Assembly: GCA_030425505.1 (NCBI GenBank)
Contig: JAUIAB010000012.1
Span: 1 to 64,000 of the forward strand
DNA: 64,000 nt
Source of the DNA: Bacteroidia bacterium
Lineage (GTDB): Bacteria; Bacteroidota; Bacteroidia; Cytophagales; Flammeovirgaceae
Direction: 5' to 3'
Below the pieces are notes generated by a model. It made no database searches, was not told the DNA's origin, and saw only the letters and a list, made by a program, of their open reading frames with translations. Below are positions 57,916 to 64,000 of the stretch, in pieces. Every line of letters starts with the position of its first letter. Position 1 is the stretch's first letter. The translations under genes were made by a program, and so were the position numbers.

Positions 57916-58599
57916 CTAATCCTTCTGATATTTTTCTTTCAGCTTAGACTCAAAAAGCTCCTCTACCTTTTCCACTTTTTTCCTAGAGACTGATTGTATA
58001 TATGGGTTTTGAGGATTGTTTTCATAGTAATCTTGATGGTACTGTTCTGCAGGGTAAAACTTTTCAAATTTTTCTACTAGGGTTACTATCTCTGTATCAA
58101 ATTTACCATTCGATTTTACTTCATTAACAAACTCTTCAACTTCATGCTTTTGCTGGTCATCGTGATAAAAAACGGCTGATCTGTACTGCTTTCCAACATC
58201 TGGACCTTGTCTATTCAGTTGTGTTGGATCATGAGCTGAGAAGAAAACCTCTAGAAGCTCTTTGTAGCTCACAGTGCCTTTATGAAAATAGACCTGAACC
58301 GCTTCTGCATGACCAGAGTTTCCTGAGCTTACCTCCTCGTAGGTAGGGTTGGAAGAGTCTCCCCCTGAGTAACCCGAAATAGCATATTCAACGCCCTCAA
58401 TCCTTTCAAAAACAGCTTCAATACACCAAAAACATCCCCCTGCAAAAGTAGCTACACTTAGGTTTTTCTCTTTAATTTCCTCTCCTGTAGGAAGTTTTGC
58501 CTTTTTGTTTTTATTTTCCTGAGGAAGGTCGCATGAAATATTTAACATGATTAATATTGCTAATAAAAAATTTAATTTGCTATGACTAAAGTTTAACAT
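57916..58599 (-). CDS. msrA: Peptide methionine sulfoxide reductase MsrA, lipoprotein form
   Basis: MsrA reduces methionine-S-sulfoxide in proteins, repairing oxidative damage. The 227 residues include a lipobox with Cys23 (MLNISCDLP), so this copy is probably anchored outside the cytoplasm. The catalytic Cys56 lies in GGCFWCIEAVF. The substrate-binding YSGGD and GHAEAVQV motifs follow, then FFSAHDPTQLNRQGPDVGKQ. No MsrB domain is fused. A thioredoxin-like donor outside the cytoplasm would be needed. Confidence 0.93.
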   Translation of the reverse strand: MLNFSHSKLNFLLAILIMLNISCDLPQENKNKKAKLPTGEEIKEKNLSVATFAGGCFWCIEAVFERIEGVEYAISGYSGGDSSNPTYEEVSSGNSGHAEAVQVYFHKGTVSYKELLEVFFSAHDPTQLNRQGPDVGKQYRSAVFYHDDQQKHEVEEFVNEVKSNGKFDTEIVTLVEKFEKFYPAEQYHQDYYENNPQNPYIQSVSRKKVEKVEELFESKLKEKYQKD

Positions 58600-58675
58600 G
58601 TTTTATAGAAGATGAGTTTAAACAATTACAATCTAAATATACAAGAGATTTTAATCATTTTTAGTTTAAGTAAAC

Positions 58676-59494
58676 ATGGCTAACCTACCCATTGGTGTAA
58701 TAGATTCTGGATATGGAGGATTGTCTGTCTTGAATATGATAAGACAGAAGCTTCCATCAGAGAGCATAATTTATTATGGCGATAATGCTTTTTGTCCTTA
58801 TGGCATCAAAGATGACTCTTTTTTAAAAGATAGAATTTTAAAAATTGCAGAGTTTGTTATCGAAAAAGAAAAATGCAAAACCCTTGTGATTGCGTGCAAT
58901 ACTGCAACTGCACTTATGGTTGAAACATTACGATCTAAATACACCCTACCCATTTTTGGTTTAGAACCAGGCATAAAACCTGCAGCAAACAACTCTAAAA
59001 CTGGAGTAATTGGAGCACTTGCTACTGAAAAAACATTTAAAGGTCACTTGTTTAACAATACTTCCAGTATACATGGAAAAAATGTTAAGATCTTGATTGA
59101 CATTGCTCACGACCTTGTAGAACTAGTTGAAAACCATTTATTAAATAAAGAAATGGTTTTTAAGAGGCTTAAAAAGAGGCTTGATAAAATGAAAGAAAAG
59201 AAGATGGATCATCTAGTACTTGGTTGTACCCATTTCAATTTCTTAAAAGAAGACTTGCAAAATATTTTAGGAAGCTCTATCACTATTTATGATTCTTCAG
59301 AAGCTTTTGTAGATCATCTTCATAAAGCTTTAAGTAGTAATAACCTGCTTAGAGAAATAAGTGTCACTAATCCAGAAATAAAGATCTTCACTAGCGGAGA
59401 CACAAAATCTATGGAACGTTTTATTTCATCTTTTGTAATAAATGTAAATACTTATTCCATTTTTTCTGAGAGCTTGATTGCAAGTAAAGTGTAG
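58676..59494 (+). CDS. murI: Glutamate racemase
   Basis: MurI makes D-glutamate for peptidoglycan. The 272-residue protein has Asp10 and Ser11 in IGVIDSGYGGLSV. The two catalytic cysteines are Cys74 (VIACNTATA) and Cys184 (LGCTHF). Length is typical. It is a single gene, and its last 43 bases overlap the 3' end of the convergent phosphatase gene. Confidence 0.95.
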   Translation: MANLPIGVIDSGYGGLSVLNMIRQKLPSESIIYYGDNAFCPYGIKDDSFLKDRILKIAEFVIEKEKCKTLVIACNTATALMVETLRSKYTLPIFGLEPGIKPAANNSKTGVIGALATEKTFKGHLFNNTSSIHGKNVKILIDIAHDLVELVENHLLNKEMVFKRLKKRLDKMKEKKMDHLVLGCTHFNFLKEDLQNILGSSITIYDSSEAFVDHLHKALSSNNLLREISVTNPEIKIFTSGDTKSMERFISSFVINVNTYSIFSESLIASKV

Positions 59495-61500
59495 TCATCC
59501 CAGGTGTTATGGTTTTTTGCGTAAGCAAATACTTCTTTTAGTATCTCATCTGTTATCTCGGTAGCATTTCTATCTGAGTATCTCAAAAATGCTTCTTTCA
59601 AATTCTCCAAGCCATAGCGCGCTTTTACCCCTTTCTTTTTAGCTTCGGTAATTCCATCGGTATAGAGCAAAATGCTATCTCCAGGATTATACTTAAACTT
59701 AATTTCATCAATATGCTCCTCGAACTTCTTATTTCTTAGTATACCCAAGCTAATTCCATCTCCATCATGCATTCTCAAAACCTTCTCTTTAGAATCGTAA
59801 AAAATACCTGGAAGATGCCCTGCCCTAGCATAGGTTATTTCTCTTTTTTTGGGATTGATGAGATAATAAGAAGCAGTGACGAAAATGTTTTTTTCTAAAC
59901 ATTCACTTATTGCCAGATTTGCCTGTACTAAAAATGCTTTAGGCGATAAGTTATTAGAATGTACAATCCCTCTAAAAACACCTTTCAATTGAGCCAAATA
60001 AAAAGCTGCTGAAAGACCATGCCCAGCCACATCTGCTAGCATTATCGCATAGCTACCATCATCTCTTTTGTAGTAGTCATAAAAATCACCACCTACCTCT
60101 GACGCTGGCTCCGATGCCGCACTCACCTGAATCCCATTGGTGAACTCATGCTTTCGGGGAAGTAATCTATCGTGTATGTTTTTAGCAATTTGAATTTCAT
60201 TTTTAAGTCGCTCATTCTCTACAGCTTTTGAAAGTAGTTTAAAGTTTTGAAGTGCCATACCAGCCTGTGAAATATAGGTATTGACAGCGGATACCATCAA
60301 GCCACTAAATGAATTATGTAGCCTCTTCAAAAGAACTAAGTGTCCAATAACATCTTTTCCTACAGTAACAGGAGCAACTGCTACAGCATTAAACTTATAA
60401 GCGGAAGGCCTTGAGAAATAATCCATGAAATTATACCGCTTAATCTCCGATGTATCAAAGTTGAGCTTTGGACTCCACTTATCAATAGAACCTCTAGAGA
60501 TATTTTTATTTAGTAAAACTCTGTCTTTTTTAACCTCTAGCCAAGCCGCATCTGCCTTTGTTACATCAATGGTATTATCCAATAGTATCTGGTAAACCTC
60601 TCGTTTATTTTTTCCCTCAATAAGTGAATCTGTCAGCCTTTCAAAAATTGCTATTTCTTTAAACTTCTTTTCGAACTCAGAAGAAGTAGGAAGGTTAAAT
60701 AGGGTTACTAAAAAAGATACTAAAGCATAGATTATTACAAAACTTACCAAAACAGATGAGAATACACTTTTCGAGATTTCATCTACTACCAGTGGATCAT
60801 GAGAAAAATAAGAAGTTATGCTAGCAAAAAAATATGCCAGACAAAAGAATATTACTAATAACTGAAAGATTGCTACTAGCTTTTGATTAAAATTAAAAGT
60901 AGTAATCCATTTCACATTTAAAGAAAGTGGTATTACTACTATCATTAATACTATATAGGGGATATTAAAAAAGATGTCAATTACCCCTATTCTAACAAAA
61001 TGACTTATCAGTGCTACAAAGAGGGAGATCTCAAAAAATCCCCATAGGTAATGTATCCAAATTTTCTTTTCGTGTAAGATCATTATGCGCCAGGCACTAA
61101 AAGCTCTTAGTAAAAACAAAGAAAATAATCCAAATTCTATGTAAAAGAAAAAGGTATGAACAAGTGTATCGTCCAGAAGGATTTGCTCATCCATCAGCAT
61201 TACCGTTACAGTTAGTAATCCTGAGAAAAATGTTGTCACTAAGGCAGAAATAAAAACCCTCCACAAAAGAATTTTGTAATCAAGCTCGTATTTTTTGGCC
61301 CAAGCTCTGGAATTAATATAAAGTGTAACTAGAAATACGTTTAGTGAAAGTCCTTTCAGAAAAAAAGAAAATGAAGGGTTAATAAAAACCACATCGATAT
61401 GTTGTTGCTCAAGCAGTCCTAAAAAAAACAAAAAAGACCAGCTCAATGCAGCTAGATATGGCGCGCTTTTACCAATATATTTAGAAAAATTAATTTGCAT
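59452..61500 (-). CDS. Membrane-bound SpoIIE-type PP2C phosphatase with GAF domain
   Basis: A 682-residue protein. At least six membrane helices lie in residues 15-270. A GAF-like domain follows at about 300-440 (AAWLEVKKDRVLLNK). The C-terminal PP2C phosphatase of the SpoIIE/RsbU type has GGDFYDYYKRDDGS, ADVAGHG and LLYTDGITEA. It dephosphorylates a Ser/Thr on a STAS or SiaC-like partner in signalling cascades. I prefer the Met at 61500; the extra 24 residues upstream of it are not membrane-like. Overlap with murI is 43 bases. The partner could be the SiaC-like protein at 45.1 kb (inferred). Confidence 0.87.
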   Translation of the reverse strand: MQINFSKYIGKSAPYLAALSWSFLFFLGLLEQQHIDVVFINPSFSFFLKGLSLNVFLVTLYINSRAWAKKYELDYKILLWRVFISALVTTFFSGLLTVTVMLMDEQILLDDTLVHTFFFYIEFGLFSLFLLRAFSAWRIMILHEKKIWIHYLWGFFEISLFVALISHFVRIGVIDIFFNIPYIVLMIVVIPLSLNVKWITTFNFNQKLVAIFQLLVIFFCLAYFFASITSYFSHDPLVVDEISKSVFSSVLVSFVIIYALVSFLVTLFNLPTSSEFEKKFKEIAIFERLTDSLIEGKNKREVYQILLDNTIDVTKADAAWLEVKKDRVLLNKNISRGSIDKWSPKLNFDTSEIKRYNFMDYFSRPSAYKFNAVAVAPVTVGKDVIGHLVLLKRLHNSFSGLMVSAVNTYISQAGMALQNFKLLSKAVENERLKNEIQIAKNIHDRLLPRKHEFTNGIQVSAASEPASEVGGDFYDYYKRDDGSYAIMLADVAGHGLSAAFYLAQLKGVFRGIVHSNNLSPKAFLVQANLAISECLEKNIFVTASYYLINPKKREITYARAGHLPGIFYDSKEKVLRMHDGDGISLGILRNKKFEEHIDEIKFKYNPGDSILLYTDGITEAKKKGVKARYGLENLKEAFLRYSDRNATEITDEILKEVFAYAKNHNTWDDYTLLAIKLSEKME

Positions 61501-61798
61501 TAACTTAGAATTACCTGTCCAGTAAATTCTTCCAACAGCTTGTATTTCAGTTATTTCTTGCAAGTTAATCAAGTTTTTTTATGTAAAGTAGATTAAAGTG
61601 TTAACATTTTTTTCTCAAACAAGACAATAACCTTTTTGATGTAATGCCGATATACTTTTAAGACAATTATTCTTTAAGAACTGCCGTTAAAAATGTTAAT
61701 CCTAGCTTTTTTTCGAATATATTAATGCAAGATTTGCGTATAAAAAATGCATTTTCGTAGCTTTATTATTTAAGAAATATCGTTATTCCTACTAAACC
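61501..61798. other. Intergenic region with divergent promoters
   Basis: 298 AT-rich bases between the phosphatase gene and the D15-like gene. It holds a good plus-strand promoter at 61733-61765 but no other clear signal. Confidence 0.5.
61733..61765 (+). promoter_or_regulatory. Promoter of the D15-like outer-membrane protein gene
   Basis: TTTG at 61733-61736 is followed after 21 bases by TAGCTTTA (61758-61765), one mismatch from the -7 consensus. The TTG start codon is about 33 bases further downstream. Confidence 0.45.
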
Positions 61799-63250
61799 TT
61801 GAGTCCCTTACATCTTTTAAAATATAAAAAACTGTTTTTTTTATTATGGTGTTTGGGGATAACCACGCTCCTCAAAGCTCAAACTTCTGAGGTCACTCAA
61901 CTGCCTGATTCTGTCACTATTAAAGATATTTTCATAATTGGAAATAAGGTTACAATTGATAAAATTATTTTCAGAGAGTTAAGTTTTAGTAAGGGAGATA
62001 AAATCAAGACCAAAAACCTCAAGAAGTTCTTTGATACGGAGCTTAATAAAATTATAAATACGGATCTATTTCATAGGGAAGGTACAAGAATAGAGTTTCT
62101 ATCCATACCACCTGACGGAATACTTGTGCAAGTTTTTGTTAACGAAAAATGGTATTTATGGCCTCTTCCTATATTAGAGATTGCTGACCGTAACTTTAAT
62201 CAATGGTGGAATAATAGAAACAGGAGCTTAGACTGGATAAATTATGGCATGTTTTTCAAAAAAAGGAATTTTAGAGGTCGAAAAGAAACCTTGGTCTTAC
62301 GCCTTCAGTCTGGCTTTACCAGAATGCTTCAGTTGAGGTATAATGTACCCTTTATCGATAAAAAACAAAGCCTAAGCCTTTCATTTAGAGCTGGTTATTC
62401 AGAGAGAAGGCGTGCAGACGCAATCATAGAGCAACATAAACCTGTTTCTGTTGGTAATAATGATAATGTTGTCTGGAGTAATTATAATGCAAGTGTAGAG
62501 CTAGGTAAAAGAATTGGTTTTTATAAATTTCACAAACTCAACGTTTTTTATAACTCTACTGAAATTAGTGATTCCATCTATTTTATTAACCCTGACTATT
62601 TCTATAATAATCAGAAGACAGAGCAATTCATAGGCTTTGAATATGCGTTCTTATACGATAAAAGAAACTTTATAACGTACCCTACAAGCGGAGAGTATTT
62701 TGCTCTAAATGTTAGTAAAATTGGCTTAGGTATTTATAATGATGTAAACTCTTTACTTATAGAATCTACCTTCGCTAAATATATAGAAGTCAGCAATTTT
62801 CTCTCTATTGAAGGTATATCCCAGGTAAGACTTGCCTATCCTTATCAACAATCTTATGCATTTTCTTTTGCTTTAGACAACGCTAGTCGATTAATAAGAG
62901 GGTATGATAACTATATAGTTCAGGGTCAACATTTGGGACTGCTAAAAACTACTTTAAGAGGGCTTGTATTGGATAAAGTAATAAATATAGATCCTGTAAT
63001 GCCTATCAATCAGTTTGATAAAGTGCCTTTGAGGTGTTATTTGAAAGTTTTTTGTGATATTGGTTATGTAAAAGAAAAGTATCCTTTACCTGAAAACCAA
63101 AGACTCTCTAACACTCTTTTATCAGGATTTGGAGTAGGTATCGATATTGTTTCTTTCTACAACTCAGTCTTAAGGTTTGAATGGTCGTACAATATCCACG
63201 ATAAGAGAATACCTATTCAACCTTTTTTCTATTTTTCTTCTAATTTGTAA
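61799..63250 (+). CDS. D15/BamA-like outer-membrane protein with POTRA domain
   Basis: A 483-residue member of the Omp85 superfamily. The signal peptide ends at LLKAQTSE. A POTRA domain lies at about 30-115 (VTIKDIFIIGNKVTIDKIIF). A Phe- and Arg-rich barrel of the surface antigen (D15) type follows, with FFKKRNFRGRKETLVLRL and the final strand FYFSSNL. It is shorter than BamA, with probably a single POTRA. The only start that keeps the signal peptide is the TTG at 61799. The role may be in outer-membrane assembly or transport of an unknown substrate. Confidence 0.8.
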   Translation: MSPLHLLKYKKLFFLLWCLGITTLLKAQTSEVTQLPDSVTIKDIFIIGNKVTIDKIIFRELSFSKGDKIKTKNLKKFFDTELNKIINTDLFHREGTRIEFLSIPPDGILVQVFVNEKWYLWPLPILEIADRNFNQWWNNRNRSLDWINYGMFFKKRNFRGRKETLVLRLQSGFTRMLQLRYNVPFIDKKQSLSLSFRAGYSERRRADAIIEQHKPVSVGNNDNVVWSNYNASVELGKRIGFYKFHKLNVFYNSTEISDSIYFINPDYFYNNQKTEQFIGFEYAFLYDKRNFITYPTSGEYFALNVSKIGLGIYNDVNSLLIESTFAKYIEVSNFLSIEGISQVRLAYPYQQSYAFSFALDNASRLIRGYDNYIVQGQHLGLLKTTLRGLVLDKVINIDPVMPINQFDKVPLRCYLKVFCDIGYVKEKYPLPENQRLSNTLLSGFGVGIDIVSFYNSVLRFEWSYNIHDKRIPIQPFFYFSSNL

Positions 63251-63258
63251 TAAAACTA

Positions 63259-63312
63259 TTATGCATGCATAACATTTTTATGTAAATTACGATTAATTAG
63301 TATGCAAGCATA
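63259..63312. promoter_or_regulatory. Twin palindromic operator-like sites before the acyl-CoA dehydrogenase gene
   Basis: TTATGCATGCATAA at 63259-63272 is a perfect 14-bp palindrome. TATGCAAGCATA at 63301-63312 has the same 5-bp arms. Both are followed by ACATTT, so each site belongs to a direct repeat unit of about 20 bases, 41 bases apart, close to four helical turns. They lie 15 to 68 bases before the start codon and look like binding sites of one dimeric regulator. Confidence 0.65.
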
Positions 63313-63326
63313 ACATTTATACTCAT

Positions 63327-64000
63327 ATGGAAACAAAACCTTCTCAAAAAATCACAAAAGGAGCAGAATTCATCATTAAAGATGCCAAAGCAGAAGACAT
63401 TTTCATTCCCGAAGAGTTTTCGGAAGAACAGCAAATGATGGAGCAGGCATGTCATGATTTTATGAATACAGAAATTTTTCCTCACGTAGAAAGAATTGAA
63501 AAGTTAGAAGAAGGTTTAATGCCTTCTATATTGAAAAAAGCTGGTGATCTTGGTTTACTAGGAGTAACTGCTCCCGAAGAATATGGTGGACTAAGCATGA
63601 ATTTCAATACCTCTATGTTAATTACTAGTGCTCTTGGTCCTTCAGGGTCTTTTTCTACTACTTATGGGGCACACACAGGAATAGGAACCCTTCCTATTTT
63701 ATACTATGGTACAAAAGAGCAAAAAGAGAAATACCTGCCAAAACTAATAAGTGGAGAGTGGCCTGCAGCCTATTGCCTAACAGAACCTGATGCTGGTTCT
63801 GATGCTAACTCGGGAAAGACAAAAGCTAAACTGTCAGAAGATGGTAAATACTATAGTATCACTGGGCAAAAGATGTGGATATCTAATGGTGGGTTTGCAG
63901 AGCTTTTTATTGTATTCGCTAAAATAGATGATGACGAAAATCTTACTGCTTTTATTGTAGAAAAATCATTTGAAGGAATTACCATGAATGATGAAGAGGA
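63327..64000 (+). CDS. Acyl-CoA dehydrogenase, N-terminal part (runs off the window)
   Basis: The first 224 codons of a FAD enzyme of fatty-acid beta-oxidation. The N-terminal helical domain has a QQMMEQACHDFMNTEIF segment. The FAD-binding middle domain starts near 120, with the AYCLTEPDAGSDA motif at about 151-163 and the substrate-contacting ITGQKMWISNGGFAE after it. The start is the ATG at 63327. Two palindromes upstream suggest control by a fatty-acid-responsive regulator (inferred). Confidence 0.9.
   Translation, partial: METKPSQKITKGAEFIIKDAKAEDIFIPEEFSEEQQMMEQACHDFMNTEIFPHVERIEKLEEGLMPSILKKAGDLGLLGVTAPEEYGGLSMNFNTSMLITSALGPSGSFSTTYGAHTGIGTLPILYYGTKEQKEKYLPKLISGEWPAAYCLTEPDAGSDANSGKTKAKLSEDGKYYSITGQKMWISNGGFAELFIVFAKIDDDENLTAFIVEKSFEGITMNDEE

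Overview
The window is AT-rich chromosomal DNA from a member of the Bacteroidota, most likely a Cytophagales-type bacterium. The evidence is a SusC/SusD outer-membrane pair, a giant exported protein ending in a type IX secretion (Por) sorting domain, DUF5683 directly behind ParAB, a DUF6089 barrel, many Cys-lipoproteins, and several good matches to the Bacteroidota promoter (TTTG, about 20 bases, TAnnTTTG). I saw no rRNA, tRNA, phage, insertion sequence or CRISPR array.

Layout. 1-2 kb: the end of a membrane protein gene and glnS. 2.1-8.8 kb: a four-gene SusC/SusD operon with two unrecognised lipoproteins, closed by a strong terminator. 9-17.7 kb: a small basic protein, an exported papain-like protease with a DUF4384-like tail, pgk, two lipoproteins, prmC, and the segregation genes parA-parB-DUF5683. 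18-25 kb: one 2358-residue three-module surface protein. 25-34 kb: ompH/skp-like, a 440-base spacer with many hairpins, gyrB, an exported WD40-caspase protein, an RDD membrane protein and a NatA/NatB-like ABC exporter. 34-45 kb: ispF, an ECF sigma/anti-sigma pair, two outer-membrane barrels, NAD kinase, CBS protein, hydrolase, proline dehydrogenase and a TPR protein. 44.5-50 kb: SiaB-SiaC regulators, a PLP enzyme, a GC-rich structured segment, the E2 subunit of a 2-oxoacid dehydrogenase, and a prenyl synthase. 50-55 kb: a TetR-ABC-HlyD-TolC export operon. 55-64 kb: rnr, L31, msrA, murI, a membrane SpoIIE phosphatase, a D15/BamA-like barrel and the start of an acyl-CoA dehydrogenase.

How the parts work together. 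Most genes are housekeeping: translation, glycolysis, chromosome handling, isoprenoids and wall precursors. They are interleaved with envelope functions: nutrient uptake, export, surface proteins and stress signalling. SiaB and SiaC form a partner-switching module, and the SpoIIE phosphatase 14 kb away could supply the missing opposing activity. The TetR-controlled exporter has an ABC ATPase whose nucleotide-binding motifs are unusually degenerate, and its promoter carries a perfect 22-bp inverted repeat.

Most worth a second look: the GC-rich RNA-like element before the E2 gene (47.0-47.1 kb), the hairpin-rich spacer before gyrB, the degenerate ABC ATPase and its operator, twin palindromes before the acyl-CoA dehydrogenase, and the exported WD40-caspase protein. 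All functional statements rest on reading motifs by eye; no database search was run.
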